17,106 bases of DNA from AG41 sp036522815 (GTDB lineage Bacteria > Gemmatimonadota > Gemmatimonadetes > Gemmatimonadales > GWC2-71-9), in contig DATDFC010000061.1 of the NCBI GenBank assembly GCA_036522815.1, positions 1 to 17,106 of the forward strand, given 5' to 3'. Both the position numbers and the translations under genes were made by a program. The notes beneath the pieces were generated by a model. That model did not search any database. It was not told the origin of the DNA and saw only the letters and a program-made list of their open reading frames with translations. This document shows positions 1 through 7,114 of the stretch, one piece after another (the first letter of the stretch is position 1; every line of letters begins with the position of its first letter).

Positions 1-1921
1 TCGTGCCCGGCCGGATGTTGTGGAGCGGCGAATACTTGTAGAGATAGGGGAACTGGGCCGCGCTGTCGGCGGAGCCGTAGTCGGTCACCCAGGCCCAGCC
101 GATCGTGAACTTGTGGAAGCGGAGCATATCCATCACGCCCACCGCGGGCAGCGCCGCGCCGAACAGCTCGGGCCGCTGCGTGATCGCCGCCCCGACCAGC
201 AGCCCGCCGTTCGACCCGCCCGCGATGGCCAGCTTGGGCGTCGCCGTGTACCGCTGCGCGATCAGGTACTCGGCCGCCGCGATAAAGTCGTCGAACACGT
301 TCTGCTTCTTGTCGAGCATCCCCGCCTGATGCCACTCCTCGCCGTACTCGCCGCCGCCCCGCAGGTTCGGCACGGCATAGACACCGCCCATCTCGAGCCA
401 CACGAGCGTGGCCACTGAGAAGCTTGGCGTGAGGCTGATGTTGAACCCGCCGTAGCCGTACAGGTACGTCGGGTTCGAGCCGTCGAGCGCCAGTCCCTTC
501 CGGTGTGTGATGAACATCGGCACGCGGGTGCCGTCCTTGCTCGTGTAGAACACCTGCTTCGTTTCGTAGCCCGACGGATCGAAATCGATCTGCGGCGCCT
601 TGAAGACGCTGGTCGCCCCGCTCTTGAAATCGTAGCGGAAAATCGTGGTGGGATACAGGAACGAGGTGAAGGCGTAGAACATCTCGGCGTCGCGCCGCTC
701 GCCCGTGATCGAGCCCACCGTGCCGAGTGCGGGCAGCGCGAGCTCCGACATGGGCCGGCCGTCGAGCGCGTACAGCCGGAGCCGGGACGCCGCGTCGTGC
801 ATGGCGCCCGTCACGAACACGTCGTGGATGATATGCACCTCTTCCAGCACGTCCGGACCCTGAGGAATGACCTCGCGCCAGCGGGCACGCTCGGGATGGC
901 GCGTGTCGACCGCGATGACGCGCTTGCGGGGCGCGCTCAGATCGGTGAGGAAGTAGAACACCGGCCCGTCGTTGCCCACGAAGGCATAGCTCGCGTCGAA
1001 CTCGTCGAGCAGCCGGATCACGTCGCCCCTGACCCGCGGGTGCTGCGGATCCTTGAGATCGAAGTAGTAGACGCGGTTGCGCCGGTCGGTGCCGAGCCAC
1101 ACGTGCAACACGGCGTAGCGACCATCGTCGGTGACTTCCGCGTTCATGCCCCAGTCGGGCTGGTCGGGTCGCTCGTAGACGAGCACGTCCTGCGTCTGCT
1201 CCGTGCCGAGCCGGTGGTAGTAGACCTTCTGGAACCGGTTGACGTCGCTGAGCGCCTTGTCTCCGGGCTCGGGGTAGCGGCTGTAGAAAAAGCCGGCGCC
1301 GTCCTTGGTCCAGGACGCCCCGGAAAACTTGATCCAGCGCAGGTGATCCGGCAGGTCGCGCCCGGTGGCCACATCGCGTACTCGGAACTCCTCCCAGTCG
1401 GAGCCGCTCGCCGACGTCCCGTACGCGACCAGCCGGCCGTCTTCGGACACGGCCAGCGTCGAGAGCGCGACCGTCCCATCCGCTGACAGGAGATTCGGGT
1501 CCAGCAACACCGCCGGGTCGCCCGTCAGCGCCGCCTGGGTGTACAGCACCGACTGGTTCTGCAGGCCGTCGTTCTTGAAATAGAAGTAGCGGCCGGCCTT
1601 GTGGAACGGCGCGCCGTACTTGGGATAGTCCCACAGCCGGCGCAACCGCTCGCGGATGCGCTCGCGGGCGGGGATTCCCGCCAGGTACGCCTCCGTCAGG
1701 CGGTTCTCCGCCTCGATCCAGGCGCGCGTCGCCGGCGCGTCGGGATCCTCGAGCCCACGGTAGGGATCGGGGATCTTGGTACCGTGATAGTCGTCCACCA
1801 CGTCGCTCTTCGGGGCGGGCGGGTACTGGATGATTTGGGCGGCGGCGGGCGTGAGCGCGGCACCGTTGGCGAGCACGGTCAGGAGCACCCCCCTGAGGGA
1901 AGAACCGAACTGTGGCGTCAT
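1..1921 (-). CDS. Prolyl oligopeptidase (S9A), C-terminus cut by window edge
   Basis: Serine peptidase that cleaves short peptides after proline. The frame is open from the ATG at 1921 to the left edge, giving 640 residues of a family usually about 690-710 long. The N-terminus looks like a signal peptide (hydrophobic GVLLTVLANGAALTPAAAQ, cleavage near Ala-Gln), so export to the periplasm is likely. The region after it matches the propeller domain. The hydrolase domain shows YGYGGFNISLTPSFS, NLRGGGEYGEEWH and the nucleophile motif GGSNGG with Ser570 (codon 212-214). The catalytic Asp and His would lie beyond the edge. A GGTGAG Shine-Dalgarno sits 9 nt before the ATG. It is divergent from rng. 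Family assignment is firm; substrate preference is not shown by the sequence. Confidence 0.95.
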   Translation of the reverse strand, partial: MTPQFGSSLRGVLLTVLANGAALTPAAAQIIQYPPAPKSDVVDDYHGTKIPDPYRGLEDPDAPATRAWIEAENRLTEAYLAGIPARERIRERLRRLWDYPKYGAPFHKAGRYFYFKNDGLQNQSVLYTQAALTGDPAVLLDPNLLSADGTVALSTLAVSEDGRLVAYGTSASGSDWEEFRVRDVATGRDLPDHLRWIKFSGASWTKDGAGFFYSRYPEPGDKALSDVNRFQKVYYHRLGTEQTQDVLVYERPDQPDWGMNAEVTDDGRYAVLHVWLGTDRRNRVYYFDLKDPQHPRVRGDVIRLLDEFDASYAFVGNDGPVFYFLTDLSAPRKRVIAVDTRHPERARWREVIPQGPDVLEEVHIIHDVFVTGAMHDAASRLRLYALDGRPMSELALPALGTVGSITGERRDAEMFYAFTSFLYPTTIFRYDFKSGATSVFKAPQIDFDPSGYETKQVFYTSKDGTRVPMFITHRKGLALDGSNPTYLYGYGGFNISLTPSFSVATLVWLEMGGVYAVPNLRGGGEYGEEWHQAGMLDKKQNVFDDFIAAAEYLIAQRYTATPKLAIAGGSNGGLLVGAAITQRPELFGAALPAVGVMDMLRFHKFTIGWAWVTDYGSADSAAQFPYLYKYSPLHNIRPGT

Positions 1922-1940
1922 ATCGATAATCTCACCCCGG

Positions 1941-1969
1941 TTGACGTAAGTCGCAAGGCCGCTTAGATT
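1941..1969 (+). promoter_or_regulatory. Sigma70-type promoter upstream of rng
   Basis: A -35 TTGACG (1941-1946), a 17-nt spacer and a -10 TAGATT (1964-1969) match the housekeeping consensus. The predicted transcription start, seven bases past the -10, is A1976, which is also the A of an ATG. The transcript would therefore either be leaderless for a short frame starting at 1976 or carry a 175-nt leader ahead of rng. Seen in sequence; activity is inferred. Confidence 0.7.
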
Positions 1970-1975
1970 TAGACT

Positions 1976-2150
1976 ATGCATTGGACTCGAGCGTTGCTGT
2001 CGCTCCCGGGCGCCGTCGCAGCGTCGTCAGGGCGACGCTCGTCCAATCGGTTCGACTCATCCGAGACTGATCTCAGCGGCATGAGTTTCTGCTGGACCAA
2101 TCGCAGGATCCCTACCGGCTGTTGGCCGACCGGGGTCGAGGGCACTTGCT
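1976..2150 (+). other. Structured 5' leader of rng
   Basis: This stretch lies between the predicted start point and the rng start codon. It holds an inverted repeat, 1988-1997 pairing with 2032-2041 (10 bp with one G-U pair). A frame opens at ATG 1976 and runs 83 codons to 2227, overlapping rng. Its third-position G+C looks lower than in neighbouring genes and the peptide resembles no family I know, so I do not call it a gene. In another frame the 28 codons before rng end in a TGA that overlaps the rng TTG as TTGA. RNase E genes in enterobacteria are autoregulated through 5' leader structure, so a regulatory role is plausible here. Confidence 0.45.
2138..2142 (+). promoter_or_regulatory. Shine-Dalgarno GAGGG deciding the rng TTG start
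   Basis: GAGGG lies 8 nt before the TTG at 2151. This supports a TTG start even though TTG is the least common of the usual start codons. The protein from this point begins at the position expected for the RNase E/G family. Confidence 0.7.
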
Positions 2151-3725
2151 TTGAAACGGGAAATTCTCATCAGCGGGACCGCGCGCGAGACTCGCGTGGC
2201 GATCCTGGAGGACGACCGCCTTGTTGAGCTCCTGGTGGATCGTCCGGACGCCCGCCGCATGGTGGGCGATATCTACCTGGGGACGGTCGAGGCCGTGCTT
2301 CCGGGAATCCAAGCCGCGTTCGTCAACATCGGGGCCGAAAAGAGCGCCTTTCTCCACGCCTCCGACCTGATCGAGGCGGAGGAGGACGACGAGCCCGCTG
2401 ATCACGACGATGACGACGACGGCAACGGCAACGGGGGTGGGGGTGGTGGAGGTGGGGGGGGGCGCTCCGCCCGTCGCCGCATTCCCAACGTCAGCGACGA
2501 GCTGAAGCGCGGCGAAGCAAAGCTCGTTCAGGTCATCAAGGAGCCGATCGGGACCAAAGGACCGCGCGTCACTGCGCAGGTCTCGCTGGCAGGCCGCTTC
2601 CTGGTCTATATGCCGTTCGCGTCCAAGGTCGGCGTCTCGCGCAAGATCGAGAATCGTGATCAGCGTGCCAAGCTGCGCGACCTCGTCTCGAAGCTCGTCC
2701 CGAAGGACTCAGGCGGGTGGATCATCCGCACCGTCGCCGAGGACCTGACCGAGCAGAGCTGCAAGCGCGAGATCGATCACCTGTACGGGCTGTGGAAGAA
2801 GATCAAGCGCAAGTCGGGGTCGGTGCGCGCCCCGGCGCTGCTGCAGCGCGAGACCTCCCTCACCCGGGGCATCATCCGCGATCTGTTTTCCGATAAGGTC
2901 GACTCGCTGCTCGTCGACTCCAAGATGCTGCACAACGAAATCGTCCAGTACCTCAAGCAGATCGATCCCGACCTGATCGAGCGGGTGAAGCTGCACGAGA
3001 CCGAAACGCCGCTGTTCGACGAGTACGACGTCGAGGCGGAGATTCGGGCGCTCTTCAAGGCGCGCGTCGAGCTCCCCACCGGCGGCTACCTGATCATCCA
3101 GCCGACCGAGGCGCTCACCTCGATCGACGTGAACACCGGCCGCTACACGGGCAAGAAGGATCCCGAAAGCACGATCGTGAAGACCAACCTCGAGGCCGCG
3201 CGCGAGGTGGCGCGCCAGCTGCGGCTGCGCGACATCGGCGGCATCATCGTCGTCGACTTCATCGACATGGAATCGCGCGGCAATCGCGACAAGGTGCTGC
3301 AGGAGCTGCGCACCCACCTGAGTCGCGACCGGGCGCGTACCAAGGCGTTCGCCGTCTCGGAGCTGGGGCTGATCGAGATGACCCGCCAGCGCGTCCGGCC
3401 CTCGCTGTGGCACTCCATGACGGCGGAGTGCCCGACCTGTAACGGCACCGGACGCGTGTTCCGGCCCGAAGTCGTGGTGCGCCGCATGGAGCGCTCGCTC
3501 AAGCGCGCCGGCGCCGAGCACAAGGAGCGCCAGCTCGCGGTGCGGCTGCATCCCGATGTGGCCCTGTACCTGGTCGAGCAGGAGCCCAACTTCCTGCGCC
3601 AGCTCGAAAAGCAAACCGGCCTCGAGCTCGAGGTGCGCGACGACCCGATGATGCGGCTCGACGAGTTCCGCATGATGGCGAAGCCGGCGGGGCGGGACGT
3701 GACAGAGCAGTATGCGGTGGCTTGA
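2151..3725 (+). CDS. rng: Ribonuclease E/G family endoribonuclease
   Basis: Endoribonuclease for rRNA and mRNA processing in the cytoplasm, 524 residues (E. coli RNase G has 489). The TTG start has a GAGGG site 8 nt upstream. An S1-like domain spans about residues 38-150 (GDIYLGTVEAVLPGIQAAF, then KEPIGTKGPRVT). It is interrupted by an acidic then poly-Gly insert at about 77-104. The catalytic core has the two metal-binding aspartates in SIDVNTG (Asp326) and VVDFIDM (Asp369), and the zinc-link motif CPTC (Cys427, Cys430). There is no long C-terminal scaffold domain of the RNase E kind, so an RNase G-type name fits best. The insert accounts for much of the extra length. rplU follows 34 nt downstream and has its own promoter candidate. 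Confidence 0.95.
   Translation: MKREILISGTARETRVAILEDDRLVELLVDRPDARRMVGDIYLGTVEAVLPGIQAAFVNIGAEKSAFLHASDLIEAEEDDEPADHDDDDDGNGNGGGGGGGGGGRSARRRIPNVSDELKRGEAKLVQVIKEPIGTKGPRVTAQVSLAGRFLVYMPFASKVGVSRKIENRDQRAKLRDLVSKLVPKDSGGWIIRTVAEDLTEQSCKREIDHLYGLWKKIKRKSGSVRAPALLQRETSLTRGIIRDLFSDKVDSLLVDSKMLHNEIVQYLKQIDPDLIERVKLHETETPLFDEYDVEAEIRALFKARVELPTGGYLIIQPTEALTSIDVNTGRYTGKKDPESTIVKTNLEAAREVARQLRLRDIGGIIVVDFIDMESRGNRDKVLQELRTHLSRDRARTKAFAVSELGLIEMTRQRVRPSLWHSMTAECPTCNGTGRVFRPEVVVRRMERSLKRAGAEHKERQLAVRLHPDVALYLVEQEPNFLRQLEKQTGLELEVRDDPMMRLDEFRMMAKPAGRDVTEQYAVA
2433..2462 (+). repeat. G-rich tract inside rng, ending in nine G
   Basis: The coding strand has runs of 5 G (2433-2437), 5 G (2439-2443), three GG pairs, then 9 G (2454-2462). 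It encodes the ten-glycine linker, residues 95-104, that follows an Asp-rich stretch. Four or more G runs make it a candidate G-quadruplex in the mRNA, and the nine-base homopolymer is a possible slippage site. Confidence 0.85.
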
Positions 3726-3750
3726 CTAACCGATTGCCCCCATTTACGTT
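3722..3750 (+). promoter_or_regulatory. Sigma70-type promoter for rplU-rpmA, near-leaderless
   Basis: TTGACT (3722-3727), overlapping the rng stop codon, is followed after 17 nt by TACGTT (3745-3750). The predicted start is near 3757, only about 3 nt before the rplU ATG at 3760. No Shine-Dalgarno is visible before rplU, which fits a leaderless or almost leaderless mRNA. The two ribosomal protein genes could thus be transcribed apart from rng. Confidence 0.6.
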
Positions 3751-3759
3751 CCGGCCCTC

Positions 3760-4083
3760 ATGACCTACGCCATTTTCGCCACCGGCGGCGCCCAGTTCCG
3801 CGCCGAGCCCGGGGTCACCATCAAGGTCCCGCTGCTCGCGGCCGAGCCCGGGAGCAAGGTGACGTTCGACCAGGTCCTGCTCGCGAGCGACGGCAAGCAC
3901 GTGCAGGCGGGGAAACCGGTGCTGAAAGGCGCGAGGGTGACCGCGGAGATCGTGCGGCACGGCAAGGGCGAGAAGATCAAGATCTACCGGTTCGCGCGCC
4001 GCACCGGCTACCGGCGCCACGGCGGGCATCGCCAGCAGTTCACCGAGATCAAGATCGCCGACGTGAAGCTCAAGGGCGACTGA
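3760..4083 (+). CDS. rplU: 50S ribosomal protein L21
   Basis: bL21 of the large ribosomal subunit, which binds 23S rRNA. It is 107 residues, against about 103 usually. The N-terminus TYAIFATGGAQFRAEPG matches the family opening (YAIFxTGGKQYRVxxG). The C-terminal part has the RRTGYRRHGGHRQQFTEIKI segment typical of L21 (family pattern K-R-R-K-x-Y-R-R-x-x-G-H-R-Q). The ATG at 3760 leaves no room for a longer N-terminus. rpmA starts 7 nt after its stop, the usual L21-L27 pairing. Confidence 0.97.
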   Translation: MTYAIFATGGAQFRAEPGVTIKVPLLAAEPGSKVTFDQVLLASDGKHVQAGKPVLKGARVTAEIVRHGKGEKIKIYRFARRTGYRRHGGHRQQFTEIKIADVKLKGD

Positions 4084-4090
4084 GGCGCAG

Positions 4091-4363
4091 ATGGCTCACA
4101 AGAAAGGTGTCGGCTCCTCCCGCAACGGCCGTGACTCCGGACCGAAGTATCTCGGCGTCAAGCGCTTCGCCGGGGAGCACGTGACGGCGGGCACGATCCT
4201 CGTGAAGCAGCGGGGGACCAAGTTCCATCCCGGATTGAACGTACGCCGGGGCTCCGACGACACGCTGTTCACCGTCGTCGACGGCCAGGTGCGCTTCGAG
4301 CACAAGAACAAGAAGCGGTACCAGGTGAGCGTGTATCCGAAAGAGGTCGGGACAAGTCGGTAG
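4091..4363 (+). CDS. rpmA: 50S ribosomal protein L27
   Basis: bL27 of the large subunit, whose N-terminal tail reaches the peptidyl transferase centre. It has 90 residues. It opens MAHKKGVGSSRNGRDSGPKYLGVKRF, the canonical L27 N-terminus, without the cleaved leader found in Firmicutes. RQRGTKFHPG-like and GSDDTLF segments follow. A GAGG site sits 5 nt upstream, overlapping the rplU stop. The Obg GTPase gene that often follows rpmA is absent; the unit ends at an inverted repeat and a convergent operon. Confidence 0.97.
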   Translation: MAHKKGVGSSRNGRDSGPKYLGVKRFAGEHVTAGTILVKQRGTKFHPGLNVRRGSDDTLFTVVDGQVRFEHKNKKRYQVSVYPKEVGTSR

Positions 4364-4435
4364 AAGTCGGGAGAGGGCGGGAGAGGTGAATACCTCTGCC
4401 GCCTTCTGCCGACCTCTCCCGCCTTCTCCCGACCT
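4364..4435. terminator. Inverted-repeat terminator between convergent units
   Basis: A 22-nt left arm (4366-4387) is complementary, with one mismatch, to 4412-4433 (24-nt loop), and with three mismatches to 4392-4413 (4-nt loop). The two right arms are imperfect direct repeats of a 20-21 nt unit, so two hairpins compete for the same left arm. It fills the gap between the rpmA stop and the convergent stop at 4436. No long T run follows on either strand, so intrinsic termination would be of the weak-U type. A role in ending both transcripts is inferred from position. Confidence 0.7.
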
Positions 4436-5644
4436 TTAGTACGCCGGCGGCAGCTTCTTGTATCGCTCCAACAGCTCCGTCTGCCGGCTCTTCAGGGGAA
4501 TCTCCTTCCCGCGGATCAGCACGTGCTCGACGCCGGTGGTGAACTCGAACGGATCACCCGACCACACCACGACGTTGGCAACCTTGCCGGCCTCGAGCGA
4601 GCCGTAGCGATCGGCCACGCCGAAGATTTCGGCCGGCGAAAGCGTCACGGCGCGCAGCGCCTGGTCCCAGGTCATCCCATACGCCACCGCGTTGCCGGCC
4701 TGCTGGCGCAGGTTGCGCGAGTTGTGGGTATCGGTCTCCATCAGGGCCACTTTGACGCCGGCCTTCGCGAGCAATGCGGCGTTCTCGTAGCGAATTCCGA
4801 GTGCGTCGTAGGACGGGATGTTGTCGAGCGGCTCCACCAGCACCGGGACGCCCGCCTGCGCGAGCTCGCCCCCGATCTGCCATCCCTCCTGGGCGCCCGC
4901 CAGCACCAGCTTGAGCTTGAACTCCCGCGCGAGCCGCAGTGCGCTCTCGATGTCGCTGCGCCGGTTGGCGTACGCGATCAGCGGCTCCTGGCCGTGCAGC
5001 AGCGGCAGCAGGGCTTCGAGATCCGCCGCGGAGGCCGCCAGGGGTCGCAGCTGCGCGCGCCCGAAGTCGGCGCGGCGGCGCTCGTACTCCAGTGCGTCGC
5101 GGAAGACCCGCCGCACGCGCTCCACCAGCGCCGCGCGCGAGCCGCCCGCGAAATCCTTCCCCGTCTCGGAGTCGTTCAGGACGACGCCGACCGGCGACTT
5201 GACGAGCATCTCCTCGATCGTGTTGCCGGCGAGATCGATGAGCACCGCCTGACCGCTCACGAGGTTCCCCGCCGGCATGGCGAGCACCGTGGTGACGCCC
5301 TCGATTCGGGTCACGGGAATGACGACGGACGCAGGATTGATCCCTTCCGCCACGTTGAAGGAGGCGGCGATGGTATCGCCCTTGACGAAGGCCTCACGCG
5401 TACCCGCCACGGCCCCGATCTCTACCAGACCCATCTGGCCCGCGCCGTCGATGAGGCCCGGCGTCACCCACTTGCCGGTCGCGTCGATGCGGATTGCGTC
5501 GGACGGCACGGCGACGCTCGTACCGACCGCCGCGATCTTGCCGTCGCGGATCAGGACCGTCGCGTTGGCGAGCTTGGGCCCGGACACCGGATACACGGTG
5601 CCCCCGGTGATGGCGATCGTCTGGGCGAGCAGGAACGCGATCAT
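4436..5644 (-). CDS. Amidohydrolase paralogue lacking metal ligands (probable pseudoenzyme)
   Basis: A 402-residue protein of the imidazolonepropionase-like amidohydrolase group. Shared landmarks with the gene before it are RDGKIAAVG, VTPGLID and the C-terminal LEAGKVANVVVWSGDPF. The ATG at 5644 forms an ATGA overlap with the previous stop, and GGGAGGA lies 7 nt upstream. Aligned by eye to that neighbour, the HxH ligands become Ala68 and Gln70. The two later histidine sites become Ala226 and Ala249/Gly250, and the lysine position is lost. Only an Asp near 305 (METDTHN) remains where the last ligand should be. It is unlikely to be a standard metal hydrolase. The N-terminus (MIAFLLAQTIAI) is too short for a normal signal peptide, so its location is unclear. 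It is the last gene of the operon. A structural or regulatory partner role is inferred. Confidence 0.85.
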   Translation of the reverse strand: MIAFLLAQTIAITGGTVYPVSGPKLANATVLIRDGKIAAVGTSVAVPSDAIRIDATGKWVTPGLIDGAGQMGLVEIGAVAGTREAFVKGDTIAASFNVAEGINPASVVIPVTRIEGVTTVLAMPAGNLVSGQAVLIDLAGNTIEEMLVKSPVGVVLNDSETGKDFAGGSRAALVERVRRVFRDALEYERRRADFGRAQLRPLAASAADLEALLPLLHGQEPLIAYANRRSDIESALRLAREFKLKLVLAGAQEGWQIGGELAQAGVPVLVEPLDNIPSYDALGIRYENAALLAKAGVKVALMETDTHNSRNLRQQAGNAVAYGMTWDQALRAVTLSPAEIFGVADRYGSLEAGKVANVVVWSGDPFEFTTGVEHVLIRGKEIPLKSRQTELLERYKKLPPAY

Positions 5645-7092
5645 CGGTCGTTCCTCCCCCCGGCGGCCGGCGTCTGGCCAAGCTGGAAGTCGGTGCGGGG
5701 CTGGTGCGCGGGGTCGGTCCGGTCGTACACGAGCCAGCCGTCGTTGTAGACCTGAATCGCCCGTGAATAGACGGAAAAGGGGTCGCCCGACCAGACGACC
5801 ACGTCGGCGATCTTGCCCGGCTCGAGCGTCCCGATCAATGAATCGAGCCCGATGGCCCAGGCGGGATTCGCCGTCACCCAGCGGATCGCCTGGTCGCGGG
5901 TGACCGGGATGCCGGCGCGAATGCCGGCGTACATCGCCTTCGCCGCTTCCTGATTGAGACGTTGGATCCCGCTGGGATCGTCCGAGTGAATGTTGACGCG
6001 CACGCCGGCCTGCTGGAGCAGCGCGGCGTTCTCCTTGATCCCGTCCATCGCTTCTTCCTTGAACCCCCACCAATCCGCCCATACCGCCGCCCCCGTACCG
6101 GCAGCCGCCAGCAGGTCGCGGATCTTGTACGCCTCCACCGCGTGGTGGAACGAGCGGATCGGAAAGCCGAATTCCCGGCCGAGATCGAGCATCTGTGCCA
6201 TCTCGTCCGACCGGTAGCAGTGGTTCTGCACGTAGATGTCGCCGCGCAGCACCTCCGCCAGGGTTTCCAGCTTGAGGTTGCGATCGGGGGGATCGCCCTG
6301 GTGATCCTTGTTCCACTTGTCCCACTTGCGGCGATACCCCTCGGCCTGGATGTACGCCCCGCGGTAGCCCGCCATGTTGCCCATGCGGGTCGACGGTCCG
6401 CCCTTCTGCCCGTACACCCGCTTGGGGTTCTCACCGCACGCCATCTTCAACCCATAGCGCGCCCCGGGGAACTTCATCTCCTGCACCGTCCGCGCGGGGA
6501 TGAGCTTCAGGATCGCGCTCCGGCCGCCGATCAGATTGGCCGAGCCGGGGAGCGCTTGAATGGTCGTGATGCCCCCCGCGATCGCCAGCGGGATTTGCGG
6601 ATCCTGCGGCCAGAACGAGTGCTCCGCCCACACCTCGGCCGTCACCGGATTCGTCGCCTCGTTGCCGTCGGACTCGGCGTCGGTGCCGGGTGCGGCGTAT
6701 ACGCCGAGGTGCGAATGCTCGTCGATCAGGCCGGGCGTCACGTATTTTCCCGTGCCGTCCACCACGACCGCGTCGGCGGGGGCGTCGACCTTCGCACCCA
6801 CCGCGACGATGCGGCTGTCTTTCAGCACGATCGACCCATTGGGAATCTCTTGGCCGGCCGCGGTCATGATCGTCGCGTTGCGGATCAACACGGGCGGATT
6901 GGGATGACGCTGGTAGGTCGAGGGGTACTGCGGCCGATCGACGCTGCTCGCCTCGCCCGTCGCCGGCTTGGCCGGGGCCGCCGCCTGGGCGGCCGCGGGA
7001 GTCGGCCCCGCCTGCGGCGCCGGACGGGCCGCTCCGGTCGCGCACCCGCCCACCGTGACAACGGCGAGCACCAGAATCAACGCTTGCCGCAT
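5641..7092 (-). CDS. Amidohydrolase lipoprotein, intact metal site
   Basis: Metal-dependent hydrolase of the imidazolonepropionase/Xaa-Pro dipeptidase-like amidohydrolase group, 483 residues. The signal sequence LILVLAVVTVGGC has a usable lipobox with Cys17, followed by an Ala/Pro-rich linker to about residue 50, so a membrane-anchored envelope enzyme is likely. Metal-site candidates are His126 and His128 in GLIDEHSHLG, Lys216, His291, His316/317 and Asp371 in NIHSDD. The C-terminal LEPGKIADVVVWSGDPF closes the composite beta-sandwich. GGGAGGA lies 8 nt before the ATG and the previous gene ends 22 nt upstream. Substrate is not readable; the peptidase neighbours suggest a peptide or an acylated amino acid. 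Confidence 0.9.
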   Translation of the reverse strand: MRQALILVLAVVTVGGCATGAARPAPQAGPTPAAAQAAAPAKPATGEASSVDRPQYPSTYQRHPNPPVLIRNATIMTAAGQEIPNGSIVLKDSRIVAVGAKVDAPADAVVVDGTGKYVTPGLIDEHSHLGVYAAPGTDAESDGNEATNPVTAEVWAEHSFWPQDPQIPLAIAGGITTIQALPGSANLIGGRSAILKLIPARTVQEMKFPGARYGLKMACGENPKRVYGQKGGPSTRMGNMAGYRGAYIQAEGYRRKWDKWNKDHQGDPPDRNLKLETLAEVLRGDIYVQNHCYRSDEMAQMLDLGREFGFPIRSFHHAVEAYKIRDLLAAAGTGAAVWADWWGFKEEAMDGIKENAALLQQAGVRVNIHSDDPSGIQRLNQEAAKAMYAGIRAGIPVTRDQAIRWVTANPAWAIGLDSLIGTLEPGKIADVVVWSGDPFSVYSRAIQVYNDGWLVYDRTDPAHQPRTDFQLGQTPAAGGRNDR

Positions 7093-7114
7093 GCTGGCTG
7101 TCCTCCCTGTTGGA

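Noticed and set aside
503..1486. Long plus-strand frame opposite the prolyl oligopeptidase gene
   Set aside because: It is antisense to a gene with clear family motifs, is rich in Arg, Ala, Gly and His in the manner of high-G+C shadow frames, and matches nothing.
2709..3614. 301-codon minus-strand frame
   Set aside because: Antisense to the conserved catalytic core of rng.
5645..6325. N-terminal extension of the second amidohydrolase
   Set aside because: The frame stays open upstream, but this part reads through the first amidohydrolase in another frame. The ATG at 5644 has a Shine-Dalgarno and an ATGA overlap.
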